Below, piece by piece: positions 45,143 through 54,496 of a DNA stretch of 64,000 nt. Source of the DNA: Peribacillus sp. ACCC06369 (GTDB lineage Bacteria; Bacillota; Bacilli; Bacillales; DSM-1321); assembly GCF_030348945.1 (NCBI RefSeq), contig NZ_JAUCEN010000002.1:682001-746000 (forward strand), read 5' to 3'. How positions within the stretch are numbered: position 1 is the stretch's first letter; every line of letters starts with the position of its first letter. The notes beneath the pieces are model-generated. The model searched no databases and was not told the DNA's origin. It saw only the letters and a list, made by a program, of their open reading frames with translations. A program made the translations under genes and the position numbers.

Positions 45143-46531
45143 TTATAAAAGGATGGTAATGGTGATTCCCTTATTTTCAACGCTAGTCAAATCAAGTTTT
45201 CCATTATGAGCCAGAATGATGTCTCTTGCAATGGCCATACCTAGTCCAGTCCCATGTGTACTGGCAGTATTCGTCCCTCGATAATAGCGTTCAAAAACCT
45301 GTTCTAAATCTTCGGAGGGAATACCGCGGCCATTATCGGCAATGGTAATTTTGGTATGAAGTTCCGATTCTAGACGAATATCATCAATTTGTATTTTCAC
45401 AATGACATTTTCCTCATTGTGCACGAGTGCGTTGTAGATAAAGTTAAAAATTGCCCGCTTCAGTAATTTTTTATCCACTTTATGTTTTGCCATGTCCACA
45501 TTTGCCTCAAATTCAACCTGTCGATCACCAAGTTGTGAATCATTTAAAAGCTCGATCGTCATTTCCCGAATAAACCCCACGATTTCTACATCTTCAAATT
45601 GCAAGGGGAGTCTTTGATTCCGCAAACGCATCGTTAAATTTAGGTCATCTAACAAATCTTTCATATAAGTGGACTGTCTATTAATAATGGATGAAAACTC
45701 ATACAATTCCTGTGGTGTTAAATCTGTGGCGTTGTCTTTCATCAATTCTGTATACCCATGGATGGAAGCAAGTGGTGTCTTCATGTCATGTGAAACATTG
45801 CTAATCCATTCCTCACGCATTTTGTCGAGAAGATCACGTTCTTTCTCATACTGATCTAGCTTTACAGACAGTTCATTCATATTGTGAAATACATCTTCAT
45901 AAACGCCTTTTGGTATGCTCATCTTTTTAAAACGTCTTTCACGAAGCTGCTGAATTCCTTCTATTAAAGTGTTAAGTGGTGTCGTTAATCTTTTACCAAA
46001 TAATAGTCCAATGACTAGGGCAATAATGATATCCACGGTTAAAAACAGTAAAAGTATGATGTTGATGTAATTTAAAATGTGAACATAATTATAGGACAGT
46101 ACATATCGGCCTATTCCTCGATCTTTAACCCCTACAAAATAGCTGAAATCATGAGCTTCGCCGGCAAAAACAGTCGTCTCTGCATCAATTTCTTTATACT
46201 TATACATTTGGACGATTTCAACAGGGGAATATACGGTTGGCAATTTTTGAGGTGTGTAATAGGCTGCGACTTGTTCACCCTTATCATTCAAAAATTGTAT
46301 CCAGGCGTTTGTGTTCCGCAGTTTTTCCAGTCCTTCTTCATTTACCATTGGTTTGCCATCTATTAGCTCTACATATTGTGAAAAAGATCGGCTAAAGTTT
46401 TCCGCAGATTCCTCTTCCGTGTCGAAATGAACAAAGAGTAAGCTTAAGAGTAAAATTGTATTTACAATCCCTACGATTACAACTATTGTCACAACGGATC
46501 CTAAAAAGCGCCGTGTCAATTTCCACTTCAT
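45143..46531 (-). CDS. Sensor histidine kinase with extracellular sensor domain
   Basis: A 462-residue kinase: helix 1 (about residues 11-33), an extracellular domain of about 115 residues, helix 2 (about 150-175), HAMP, HisKA with SHDMKTPLASIHGY (His near 247), and HATPase_c with NALVHNEENV, DNGRGIPSED and GTGLGMAIARDI. It is cotranscribed with, and downstream of, the response regulator. Kinases of Bce modules usually lack an extracellular domain and sense through the transporter; this one has a sensor domain of its own. It is convergent with the ABC genes. Confidence 0.9.
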   Translation of the reverse strand: MKWKLTRRFLGSVVTIVVIVGIVNTILLLSLLFVHFDTEEESAENFSRSFSQYVELIDGKPMVNEEGLEKLRNTNAWIQFLNDKGEQVAAYYTPQKLPTVYSPVEIVQMYKYKEIDAETTVFAGEAHDFSYFVGVKDRGIGRYVLSYNYVHILNYINIILLLFLTVDIIIALVIGLLFGKRLTTPLNTLIEGIQQLRERRFKKMSIPKGVYEDVFHNMNELSVKLDQYEKERDLLDKMREEWISNVSHDMKTPLASIHGYTELMKDNATDLTPQELYEFSSIINRQSTYMKDLLDDLNLTMRLRNQRLPLQFEDVEIVGFIREMTIELLNDSQLGDRQVEFEANVDMAKHKVDKKLLKRAIFNFIYNALVHNEENVIVKIQIDDIRLESELHTKITIADNGRGIPSEDLEQVFERYYRGTNTASTHGTGLGMAIARDIILAHNGKLDLTSVENKGITITILL

Positions 46532-46537
46532 CTTGTT

Positions 46538-47239
46538 TCACCCCTTGGTTTGTAATTTATAACCAAGCCCTTTAACGGTTATTAAAAACAAAGGCTTTGA
46601 AGGATCCACCTCGATTTTTTCGCGTAAACGGCGAATATGTACCATCACTGTATTATCAGAGCCAAAGAAATCATCACCCCACACATGTTCAAACAAAGTC
46701 TCCTTGCTCAAGATCTGATTCGGGTGATGCATAAAACAGCTCATCAGCCCGATTTCTTTAGCTGTGAGCTCGATTGTGTTGCCATCCTTTTTCACTTCAT
46801 TTTCATTGGCACTAAGCTCAAAAGGACCAACTTGTAATTTTTTCGGAGCCGCTTTGTCCTCTGAAAAGCCAGCACGTCTCAGCTGTGCCTTTACTCGATA
46901 GGCAACTTCTTTCGGACTGAAAGGTTTGGTAATATAATCATCCCCGCCTATTGCCAATCCTAAAAGCTTATCAATTTCCTCATCCTTTGCGGACAAAAAT
47001 AAAATCGGAACATTGGACACTTCACGAATTTGCTTGCATAAATCATATCCTTCACCATCTGGAAGCATAATATCTAGCAAGACTAGTGCAGGATTGAATT
47101 CCTGAAACTTTGCCCATCCATCCGCAATCGTCCCTGCCGTAATAATATTTGGAATACCTTCCTTATGTAAAACTGTCTCCATGAGACGTGCTAAATCTTC
47201 TTCATCGTCAATAATTAAAATACACTGACCATTTGACAT
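46538..47239 (-). CDS. OmpR/PhoB-type response regulator
   Basis: A 233-residue regulator: receiver domain with acidic pocket IIDDEED and phospho-acceptor Asp in LVLLDIMLPDGEGY (about residue 55), Lys in ITKPFSP, and a winged-helix C-terminus (SKETLFEHVWGDDFFGSDNT, VHIRRLREKIE). GGGAGGTAG fixes the ATG at 47239, although the frame is open to 47254. The kinase starts 6 bp after its stop. Its likely targets include the direct repeats at 41963. Confidence 0.9.
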   Translation of the reverse strand: MSNGQCILIIDDEEDLARLMETVLHKEGIPNIITAGTIADGWAKFQEFNPALVLLDIMLPDGEGYDLCKQIREVSNVPILFLSAKDEEIDKLLGLAIGGDDYITKPFSPKEVAYRVKAQLRRAGFSEDKAAPKKLQVGPFELSANENEVKKDGNTIELTAKEIGLMSCFMHHPNQILSKETLFEHVWGDDFFGSDNTVMVHIRRLREKIEVDPSKPLFLITVKGLGYKLQTKG

Positions 47240-47629
47240 TCTTCTACCTCCCAAACATCAATCATACCCTACATTATAGAGTACCCTTCAGCAAAAAATA
47301 AGGGAAAGTGAAAGATATTTCTTATAAGTAATAGAATTTTGGCATCCATTCCATAAGTTTCACGAAACACGTAAATGAAAATGTACTGTAAGGATCAGGG
47401 ACCCCGATGCCTGATCTCTATTTAGTTTAGGAGGTTTCTTTTCATTTGGGGAGAAAGAAGATGGCGCTTCATACTGATTTGGTAAAGGTTGTATGATAAA
47501 CTGTTTAAAGTATTGCTAGGCAGTTCATGCTAAGTATTATGATTCAGGACGTCGTTCCTGTACTTTAAAACAAAAACTTTCTAAAAAATGTACTCAACGA
47601 ATGTGGAAGAATAAAAGGAGAAAAAAATA
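47240..47629. other. Divergent region between response regulator and efflux pump
   Basis: No gene in 390 bases. Holds a TACTGTAAGGAT motif (47383-47394) like the direct repeats at 41963, a GATCAGG/CCTGATC hairpin at about 47393-47418, and a near-palindrome CAGGA-CGTCGT-TCCTG (47545-47560) upstream of the MFS gene that could be an operator. Confidence 0.4.
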
Positions 47630-48805
47630 ATGGAAACAAAAAAGGTGTTACCCGTTCTTTTTTTAGTGATGTTTTTAGTCATGGTCGGATTTGGGATCAT
47701 CATTCCCGTCATTCCGTTCCTCGCTGAAAAGGTTGGCGGCAGTCCTACTGAGCTTGGTCTTTTAATGGCTGTTTATTCGTTAATGCAATTATTTTTTGCC
47801 CCGATGTGGGGACGTATATCTGATCGGATAGGACGTAAGCCTGTCATGATAATCGGGATTGCTGGATTGGCCCTTTCATTTTTCATCATGGCCTCGGCAG
47901 ATTCTTTATGGGTATTATTTGTAGCCAGGATCGTTGGCGGGATTTTGTCATCGGCAAACATGCCAACCGCAATGGCGTATGTGGCTGATATCACGACGCC
48001 GGAAGATCGGGGAAAAGGGATGGGAATCATCGGTGCTGCTACAGGGCTAGGGTTCATCTTTGGTCCGGCGATTGGTGGGATATTCTCCAAATCAAGTTTG
48101 AATTTACCTTTTTACATTGCTGGAATTTCCTCTTTGATCACACTAATCTTAGTGATTGCGATACTGAAGGAATCACATACGGTTGAAAAGAGGGCCCAAC
48201 AGTCTAAAAATAAAGAGTCCATGTGGACAGCCTTTAAAGGGCCACTTACCACCATGTTCATCCTACAATTGATCGTCACGCTTTCAATGGCGGGACTCGA
48301 AACGACTTTTGCCTATTTTGCAGCAAAAAAAGCTGATATCACTCTTGTTCAATTAGGCTATATCTTTATGATCATGGGATTTGGCAGTGCGATTGTTCAA
48401 GGTGGATTAGTGGGTAGGATGACTAAGAAATACGGGGAAGGCGCGGTTATCCGAGTAGGAATAATCGTATCGGCAGTTGGTTTCATTCTCATCCTGTTTT
48501 CTACCGGTTTCTGGACATCTGCGGTCTTCCTAACGATTTTCGGAGTGGGTAATGGGTTCATCCGACCTGCAATTTCGGCCTTGCTGACCAAAAGTTCCAT
48601 GTCGGGGCATGGAAGTGTCACTGGACTGCTTTCTTCCTTCGACTCGTTCGGCAGGATTGCAGGCCCTCCGATAGGCGGTTGGTTATTTTCGATTTCAATA
48701 GATTTGCCATTTATATCTGGAGCGATCCTTTCCGTTTTTGCTTTGATTCTTTTTCAGCTTTACCATGCACGGACAAGGACTAAACAGGTCCAAGCCTCTC
48801 ATTAA
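47630..48805 (+). CDS. MFS drug efflux transporter (TetA/NorA type, DHA1)
   Basis: A 391-residue, 12-helix major facilitator with motif A in the loop after helix 2 (GRISDRIGRKPVM, about residues 64-76), motif B-like ARIVGGILSSANMP, and motif C GAATGLGFIFGPAIGG, which marks antiporters. AAAAGGAG precedes the ATG. Substrates unknown; a single-gene unit with its own terminators. Confidence 0.85.
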   Translation: METKKVLPVLFLVMFLVMVGFGIIIPVIPFLAEKVGGSPTELGLLMAVYSLMQLFFAPMWGRISDRIGRKPVMIIGIAGLALSFFIMASADSLWVLFVARIVGGILSSANMPTAMAYVADITTPEDRGKGMGIIGAATGLGFIFGPAIGGIFSKSSLNLPFYIAGISSLITLILVIAILKESHTVEKRAQQSKNKESMWTAFKGPLTTMFILQLIVTLSMAGLETTFAYFAAKKADITLVQLGYIFMIMGFGSAIVQGGLVGRMTKKYGEGAVIRVGIIVSAVGFILILFSTGFWTSAVFLTIFGVGNGFIRPAISALLTKSSMSGHGSVTGLLSSFDSFGRIAGPPIGGWLFSISIDLPFISGAILSVFALILFQLYHARTRTKQVQASH

Positions 48806-48823
48806 TCTAATGAAGAAAAACCC

Positions 48824-48882
48824 CCCATTTTCCAAAAAAAATGGGGGGCAGGGACGGTGCTTGAAAAAGCATCGTTTTTTTT
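48824..48882. terminator. Double terminator hairpin between convergent genes
   Basis: CCCCCCATTTT/AAAATGGGGGG (48824-48849) is followed by CGGTGCTTgaaaAAGCATCG and eight Ts (to 48882). The second touches the stop codon of the minus-strand tcyC gene. Confidence 0.85.
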
Positions 48883-49618
48883 ATTGAATCATATTGAGGA
48901 ACTTGCGTGTACGTGCTTCTTTAGGGTTTGTGAAAATTTGTTCGGGTGTTCCCCGTTCCATTATTTTTCCTTCATCCATGAAAATGACTTCGTCGGCGAC
49001 CTCACGGGCGAAACGCATTTCATGGGTTACTACGATCATTGTCATGCCTTCTTCTTTCGCCAGGTCTTTCATCACCTGTAACACGTCTCCAACTAGTTCA
49101 GGATCTAGAGCGGAAGTGGGTTCATCGAATAGCATGACCTTAGGTTCCATGGCCAGCGCCCTTGCAATGCCGACTCGTTGCTGCTGTCCGCCGGACAATT
49201 GAAAAGGATAAAAATCGATTTTTTCACCTAAGCCCACTTTTGTAAGCAGGGCAGCAGCCGTTTCTTTCGCTTCATGTTTGGCTATATTTTTTACGATGAT
49301 GGGGCCTTCCATTACATTTTCCACAGCTGTCTTGTGGGGGAAGAGATTATAGCTTTGGAAAACCATCCCTGTCAAGCCGCGAAAAGATGTAATCGATTTT
49401 TTTCTAACGGTTTTTTTGAAGTCCATTACGGTTTGATCGATTTCAATCGTCCCGTCCGTTGGCACCTCAAGGAGATTCAAACACCGAAGAAAGGTTGTTT
49501 TACCTGAACCCGAAGGACCGATCAATACAATGACTTTACCTTGCTCCACTTCCAAATCGATGCCCTTTAAAACTTCAAGGTCACCAAACGATTTATGAAG
49601 ATTCTTAATGTTGATCAT
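48881..49618 (-). CDS. tcyC: Cystine ABC importer ATPase TcyC
   Basis: A 245-residue polar amino acid ATPase: Walker [10 protein letters not shown] (about residues 32-40), [24 protein letters not shown] and VTHEM. The frame is open upstream to 49723, but AAAGGGGAT and the family's [11 protein letters not shown] start fix the ATG at 49618. It closes the tcyABC operon. Confidence 0.85.
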   Translation of the reverse strand: MINIKNLHKSFGDLEVLKGIDLEVEQGKVIVLIGPSGSGKTTFLRCLNLLEVPTDGTIEIDQTVMDFKKTVRKKSITSFRGLTGMVFQSYNLFPHKTAVENVMEGPIIVKNIAKHEAKETAAALLTKVGLGEKIDFYPFQLSGGQQQRVGIARALAMEPKVMLFDEPTSALDPELVGDVLQVMKDLAKEEGMTMIVVTHEMRFAREVADEVIFMDEGKIMERGTPEQIFTNPKEARTRKFLNMIQ

Positions 49619-49647
49619 TTTAAAATCCCCTTTAACTACTGCGGTTC

Positions 49648-50352
49648 TTATTTTGCTACATAACGATTGAGTCTGTCTTCTAAACTTCCTTGAATGAAGG
49701 ATAAAATGGTACACAAAATCCAATATAAAGCAGCCGCTTCCATGTAAAGTAGTAGAAATTCATAGTTTTTTGCAGCGATCTCCTGAGCTTTACGGAATAA
49801 TTCCGTTACAAGAATGAGTGATGCAAGCGATGTATCTTTTAAAAGGCTAATGAACGTGTTTGATAATGGGGGAACGGATACACGCGCTGCTTGCGGCAAG
49901 ACGATCCGCTTTAAAGCTTGGGTATATGACATCCCGATCGAATAGCCCGCTTCCCATTGTCCTTTAGGTATGGATAAAATGGCCGCTCTTATAATTTCAG
50001 AAGCGTATGCTCCAACACTTAATGAGAATCCGATAATAGCCGATATAAAAGGACTGATGGTTACACCTAAATTTGGAAGTCCATAGAAAATGATAAATAA
50101 TTGCACAAGTAATGGTGTCCCGCGGATGATTGACACATATACTCGCGCAATTATTTGAAAGATCCTAATGGAAGATAATCTAGCTAATGCTGTGAGTACA
50201 GCGAGAATAAGGCCGAGAACAAATGAAATTAGCGTTAGTGGAATTGTATATTGAATAGCTCCCTCTATCATCGGATAGAGGGAGGTTTGAGCGATGGAAA
50301 CAAGCTGGTCCATACGCTCGGGGTCGGTGAAAATATTACTTAGGAGAAACAT
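49648..50352 (-). CDS. tcyB: Cystine ABC importer permease TcyB
   Basis: A 234-residue HisM-type permease, the same length as B. subtilis Tcy[21 protein letters not shown] is the ATPase-contact loop. The ATG at 50352 lies inside the 3' end of tcyA (17-bp overlap), and in-frame TTG/GTG codons just upstream are alternatives. Single permease type, so it would act as a homodimer. Confidence 0.85.
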   Translation of the reverse strand: MFLLSNIFTDPERMDQLVSIAQTSLYPMIEGAIQYTIPLTLISFVLGLILAVLTALARLSSIRIFQIIARVYVSIIRGTPLLVQLFIIFYGLPNLGVTISPFISAIIGFSLSVGAYASEIIRAAILSIPKGQWEAGYSIGMSYTQALKRIVLPQAARVSVPPLSNTFISLLKDTSLASLILVTELFRKAQEIAAKNYEFLLLYMEAAALYWILCTILSFIQGSLEDRLNRYVAK

Positions 50353-51160
50353 CTTCACCAAACCATTTATCCGAGATTTTTGCGTACGTGCCGTCGTCTT
50401 TCATTGCTTTTAATGCTTTGTTTACTTCTTCCACTAATTTGTCGCTGTCTTTTCTGAACATTAAACCACTGGCGACTCCGCTTTCTTCCTCATCAGCGAC
50501 TTTGATAGGTGCATCAGGGTGTTGCTTTTTATAATCAAGGTACGACAATTTGTCATTGATTGTCGCATCTACACGTTTAGAACCAATAAGCTGTACAGAT
50601 TGAGAAAATCCTTCAATACCGGTAACTTCAGCACCATGTGATTTGGCTAGATCATTGTAGTTACTCGTTAAAGATTGTGCAGAGGTCTTACCTTTCAAAT
50701 CATCAAAGGATTTAATATCCGAATTGTCTTTGTGTACAAGCAATACGGCTCCGGATTGAATATATGGGTCAGAGAAATCATATTTTTTTTGACGGTCTTC
50801 ATCGATGCCCACTTGGTTTGCGATCATATCAAAACGTTTAGCATCCAATCCTGCAAACATGCCGTCCCATTGTGTTTCCTTGAATTCAGCTTTCACTCCA
50901 AGGCGTTTTGCCACTTCTTTAGCAATTTCAACATCAAACCCCGTTAGTTTATCTGAATCATCGTGGAATGTGAAAGGAGGGTATGTACCTTCTGTTCCAA
51001 CTGTTAATACGCCATCGTTTTTAACTTTATCATATAGATTTTCTTGTGAAGAAGATTTATTGTCGGTATCGTTTGCCTCATTTTTTGTATTGGTACCACA
51101 AGCGGTAAGTACAACCGTGAAAGCTAACAATATCGATAAAAGTGCAACCATTTTTTTCAT
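50336..51160 (-). CDS. tcyA: Cystine-binding lipoprotein TcyA
   Basis: A 274-residue family 3 solute-binding lipoprotein: lipobox VLTAC (Cys21), then [56 protein letters not shown] and [10 protein letters not shown], all closely matching B. subtilis TcyA. It captures extracellular cystine for TcyBC. AGGAGG precedes the ATG, and a sigma-A promoter lies 45-75 bp upstream. A third sulfur-amino-acid importer in this window. Confidence 0.9.
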   Translation of the reverse strand: MKKMVALLSILLAFTVVLTACGTNTKNEANDTDNKSSSQENLYDKVKNDGVLTVGTEGTYPPFTFHDDSDKLTGFDVEIAKEVAKRLGVKAEFKETQWDGMFAGLDAKRFDMIANQVGIDEDRQKKYDFSDPYIQSGAVLLVHKDNSDIKSFDDLKGKTSAQSLTSNYNDLAKSHGAEVTGIEGFSQSVQLIGSKRVDATINDKLSYLDYKKQHPDAPIKVADEEESGVASGLMFRKDSDKLVEEVNKALKAMKDDGTYAKISDKWFGEDVSPK

Positions 51161-51204
51161 TTGGGTAAACCTCCTAGTAATCTGATAGGGATTGATACTC
51201 TGTG

Positions 51205-51233
51205 ATACTATACAAGAAAAGGAAAAAAGTCAA
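51205..51233 (-). promoter_or_regulatory. Promoter of tcyABC
   Basis: On the minus strand TTGACT (51233-51228), 17-bp spacer, TAGTAT (51210-51205), about 45 bp before the tcyA start. Confidence 0.6.
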
Positions 51234-51385
51234 TGAAAATAACTTATATGATTAGTGTTAATGAAACTTGGTGAATTATACGGATTTTCACGCATTGAAG
51301 TGAAATAATACTAAAAGAAAGATATTCGTTATCCGAGGAAGGGTTTTAAAGAAAGGGAAGGGATCATTAAGAATCTAAGGGGACA

Positions 51386-51437
51386 AAAAGCCCCTCAGCC
51401 ACTTCGATTATTAACTAAGTGGATGAGAGGCTTTTTT
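51386..51437. terminator. Bidirectional terminator
   Basis: AAAAAGCCCCTCAGCCACTT pairs (two interruptions) with AAGTGGATGAGAGGCTTTTT. Serves the PHP gene at 51474 on the minus strand, which ends 36 bp away. Confidence 0.8.
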
Positions 51438-51473
51438 TGGACCGTCCAGAACTATTGCAGAATATTAATTAAC

Positions 51474-53054
51474 TTAGTGTTTATCATGATTTTTATCCTC
51501 TACGCTGACGAAAATAGGGTTCGAATAGAACCAAAGGTCTTTATAGTTACGTTTGTTTATTTCTGAAAAACGCGTTTCGTTATCCTCGATTTCAGTCTTT
51601 GTATCAATCAGCGGTTCACCGTCAATCGTTTCTCCAGAGACATTTACCCCTAGATTCGTCCCTCGCAAACGGAAATATTGATTCTTATTCGCTTTGACTT
51701 TGTAAGTGATGGCATGAAAACCGTCGCCATCGGTTTTCCAGTCTTTACTTGTAAAGCGTTTAACCACTTTTGTCGTATCATTGGTAGCTTTATTATAAGC
51801 AGGTGTTCCAGGCATTGCTTTTCCAGTTACTTCCCCGGAAATTAAATCCACGTGATCCACCTTAACGGGGTCCCCGTTGTTGTTCTTTTTGGGGCTCTTA
51901 AATCGGATGGTAATCTTGACCTTCTGTCCTTCCTTCACTTTAAGTTCCCCGCCCATATCTGCCTTGTTGTTTCCGTTTTCAGCTTGGAAATCAAGGGCAT
52001 CGATCAAGTCACCAAAAACGGAGAAGGATTTTCCAGATCGCATTCCATTAAGGACGGATTGCATCGATGAACCATTTACCCATGTATAATTCTTCGAATA
52101 TTCTCCTGGCCAGTAACCGCTGGAGTATAGCCGGTTTTCACTGATTTCAAAATGGGAGTCCGAATTGGAAAAGGTCCAGAACTTACGACCTTCCCCAAGA
52201 AGCGCATCCCATGCCCCTCCTACCTTAGCTAGCATGTAATCGGAACCGCCATAGGTCCGATTTTCGGGTGTTGTCAGATTTAAACCGCCTCTATCTGGCT
52301 CCATCTGGTTACCTGGCATACCTTCAAATCCGAACATGACATTCGGGGCGATATTGTTGAAGTCGCGAAAATCAGATATGTTGTACACCTTTTTTCTTGA
52401 TGGGTGGTTCAATATAGCATAACTTGTATTCTTATAATTTTTCTCAAGCCATGCCAATGCTGTTCGAGCATCCCCGGGTGTCTTATTGGCTCTTTGATCC
52501 TGTGCTTTCCAGACGTCTACATCCACAGGATCAAACATCTTTTCATCCTGGTTGGTGAACAGATATTCAAATTGATTGCCAGCTTTCAGACTTTTAGGTG
52601 ATCCCGGCTGATCTCCCAAAATGCCTATGCCGACGTGCTCGTATGTGGGCATGTCCCATTCAAAGCCTGAAAAGATGACTTTATTTTTAAATTTTCCCTC
52701 TTTTTGAAGTTGTTCCATTTTCGGGGCTTGATATTGAATGATTCCCTGAGATAGCGGTATCGGCCCGCCCGGAATCAAATTTCCCTCATCATCCCTTGAA
52801 GACATCCTCAAGTGGTCGGAAATTCCCATCCAATCCATGCCGTACTTTTCAAATGCGTTATTTAGCAAGCTTTCAAGGCTCTGTGATCCCTCGGCATCAT
52901 CTGACTGAGTGGTATGGGCATGATATTCGCCCTTTATCCATCTGCCTCCAGGTTGATTGTCTTCTGAATCTTTTGCAGCAACCGCGGGAAGACCTTGAAA
53001 AAGGATGGCTATGCTTACAACCGATACTGTGAATGCCCTGAACTTATTAATCAT
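51474..53054 (-). CDS. Secreted PHP-domain metallophosphoesterase (CehA/McbA type)
   Basis: A 526-residue exported protein. The signal peptide (residues 1-27) ends at LPAVAA. The PHP motif GEYHAHTTQSD (about residues 41-51) and ISDHLRM give metal ligands, with further His in YEHVGIGI, ILNHPSRK and NSDSHFE. The C-terminal 150 residues look like an all-beta domain. Proteins of this type hydrolyse phosphoesters outside the cell; the substrate here is unknown. I choose the ATG at 53054 over the frame's upstream limit (53093) because the signal peptide starts there. AGGAG lies 11 nt before it. Confidence 0.85.
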   Translation of the reverse strand: MINKFRAFTVSVVSIAILFQGLPAVAAKDSEDNQPGGRWIKGEYHAHTTQSDDAEGSQSLESLLNNAFEKYGMDWMGISDHLRMSSRDDEGNLIPGGPIPLSQGIIQYQAPKMEQLQKEGKFKNKVIFSGFEWDMPTYEHVGIGILGDQPGSPKSLKAGNQFEYLFTNQDEKMFDPVDVDVWKAQDQRANKTPGDARTALAWLEKNYKNTSYAILNHPSRKKVYNISDFRDFNNIAPNVMFGFEGMPGNQMEPDRGGLNLTTPENRTYGGSDYMLAKVGGAWDALLGEGRKFWTFSNSDSHFEISENRLYSSGYWPGEYSKNYTWVNGSSMQSVLNGMRSGKSFSVFGDLIDALDFQAENGNNKADMGGELKVKEGQKVKITIRFKSPKKNNNGDPVKVDHVDLISGEVTGKAMPGTPAYNKATNDTTKVVKRFTSKDWKTDGDGFHAITYKVKANKNQYFRLRGTNLGVNVSGETIDGEPLIDTKTEIEDNETRFSEINKRNYKDLWFYSNPIFVSVEDKNHDKH

Positions 53055-53225
53055 CTTTCCGACATCTCCTAATATTGAAATAATATTGAACAAGCTAATT
53101 TTATTGTAAAAATATTAAGAACTCGTTTGGGGGGAGTATGGTTTTTGTAAATGGAATGATCGGTTCTGATTCCATTCTGTATTTTGGGAGGTTGAAAGTG
53201 ATAGAAGGTTAGGGGCTGGAAACAA

Positions 53226-53258
53226 AAAAGGCTGTAGAGAAAAAATTCCTTCTCTACA
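53226..53258 (-). terminator. Intrinsic terminator of the YjgB-like gene
   Basis: On the minus strand TGTAGAGAA pairs with TTCTCTACA and is followed by GCCTTTTTTG, 30 bp after the stop at 53287. Confidence 0.8.
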
Positions 53259-53286
53259 ATCTGCAACGACTATTTTGCCGTAAATA

Positions 53287-53871
53287 TTATTTAGCTTCGA
53301 GTAAATTGATATGATCTACAGTTTGATCTTCACCGACAATGAATTGTAGTTCATAATTTCCTGTCTTGTAAATATAGTTGATTTCATTCGTTCTGGAAAT
53401 ATGGCGTATTTCGTCAGCGCTGCCGAGTTGTTTCCCTATAACTTTAGGTGTGATGTTTCCTAGATTATGGTCCCGTTCTACATTTGTCCCAAAATATCGG
53501 ATTTGTGAGATGGTCTTGTCATCGTTATAGGCAAATGCAAATCCTGGGTGTCCCATCTCTGCATGGTAATAGTCAAATGTTTCATCAGTGTTACCTGGTT
53601 CTGGGGGGGAACCAAATTTCTCATATACTTCTTTTTGGGTGTTTTCACTAATTTTCAAACCCTTGGCAGTATAAGGCATCTCTCCTGAAAAAGCTTTGTT
53701 GTAGATTTCATGTAAGGTGGTAAGAGCGTGTTCCTTAGCTATGCCAGAAGTGGAATCCATAGTGGAAGCAGCCTCAATCGGTTCTGTTGAAAATGAAGCA
53801 CCTGCCCCTAAAAGAGTACTGGTTAGAATAACCGCGCTAACCATTCTGACCGCTGGTTTTTTAGATAACAT
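53287..53871 (-). CDS. Secreted YjgB-like protein (DUF4309)
   Basis: A 194-residue protein with a signal peptide (residues 1-35, VILTSTLLGAGASFS, ending near EAAS) and a DUF4309 domain (LTTLHEIYNKAFSGEMPYTAKGL, FAYNDDKTISQIRYFG, VGEDQTVDHINLL). The B. subtilis relative YjgB has no assigned function. GGAGGG precedes the ATG. Confidence 0.8.
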   Translation of the reverse strand: MLSKKPAVRMVSAVILTSTLLGAGASFSTEPIEAASTMDSTSGIAKEHALTTLHEIYNKAFSGEMPYTAKGLKISENTQKEVYEKFGSPPEPGNTDETFDYYHAEMGHPGFAFAYNDDKTISQIRYFGTNVERDHNLGNITPKVIGKQLGSADEIRHISRTNEINYIYKTGNYELQFIVGEDQTVDHINLLEAK

Positions 53872-53952
53872 TTCTTATCCCTCCTATATCATTTATTTTC
53901 CACAATTTCCTAATCGTGAAACATTCTCTTGGTGATCTATTGGATTGTTTGA

Positions 53953-54173
53953 TTATGGTGTAGCATCAGGGAATTTATAAGTTGCATCTGCTTCCGGTTT
54001 TCCAACTTTCTCAATCACTTGTTCAACAAGTGGCTCTAAGATTTGACTCTCATGTTTATTTCCAGGTGTTACTATCTTTTCCGATATAAAACTTTTGCGG
54101 TCTGCGGCACCAGTTGATTTAAAGTAATCATTTCAATTTGATCTCGCTGATTAGAATCATGTTTAGCAAGCAT
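53953..54173 (-). pseudogene. Relic of an IS1182-type transposase
   Basis: Behind GAGGTGATGAGG, the ATG at 54173 opens MLAKHDSNQRDQIEMITLNQ, the N-terminus of IS1182-family transposases. It meets a stop after about 33 codons. A second frame then reads TPGNKHESQILEPLVEQVIE and KVGKPEADATYKFPDA, which is from the central catalytic part (family pattern: GN-H-S, then D-GYK). So a transposase of about 450-500 residues has been cut to two joined fragments, and the catalytic DAGY has become DATY. No terminal inverted repeats are apparent. Confidence 0.7.
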
Positions 54174-54254
54174 CCTCATCACCTCAAGTTCAAATAATTC
54201 TATTTTAAAACAATAAAGACTTTAGGCAAAAGGGTTCTATCTAAAAGTTAAAAC

Positions 54255-54385
54255 TAAGTAAATTGGAGCGGAAGGTGCGAGACTCCTGCGGGAAAAGCGC
54301 GTCCAGGGGGAGACCCCGCAGGCGCAAAGGCGCCGAGGAGGCTCCCGGACCGCCCGCGGAAAGCGAGTGCCTGGAGCGGAAATCA
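54255..54385. repeat. GC-rich Bacillus-type dispersed repeat
   Basis: About 130 bases of GC-rich sequence (GGAGCGGAAGGTGCGAGACT... CCTGGAGCGGAAATCAACG) stand out from the AT-rich surroundings. GGAGCGGAA occurs at both ends, and inner inverted segments (GACTCCTGCGGG, CCCCGCAGG) suggest a strongly folded RNA. Elements of this type are known as dispersed repeats in Bacillus-group genomes. It lies between the transposase relic and a terminator. Confidence 0.75.
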
Positions 54386-54405
54386 ACGTCCAAATTGTAC
54401 AAGCA

Positions 54406-54453
54406 ATAAAAAAACTGTAGGCAAACTCGATTTTCATTGAGTTTGCCTACAGT
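54406..54453 (-). terminator. Strong intrinsic terminator of the DinB gene
   Basis: ACTGTAGGCAAACTC (54414-54428) and its exact complement (54439-54453) form a 15-bp stem, followed on the minus strand by seven Ts. Confidence 0.9.
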
Positions 54454-54496
54454 CTGGGTGCTTCACCATGTGAAACACCCTTTGAAGATGATGCTG

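Larger units (their letters stand above)
51161..51473. other. Upstream region of tcyABC and tail region of the PHP gene
   Basis: No gene. Contains the tcyA promoter and the terminator at 51386-51437. I could not identify a convincing CymR site by eye, though tcyABC is sulfur-regulated in other bacilli. Confidence 0.4.

Noticed and set aside
48881..51160. glnHPQ glutamine importer
   Set aside because: The binding protein matches TcyA along its length ([24 protein letters not shown]), and gene lengths match tcyABC.
54237..54437. 66-residue minus-strand ORF
   Set aside because: Lies in the GC-rich dispersed repeat and a terminator; arginine/proline-rich product typical of translated repeat.
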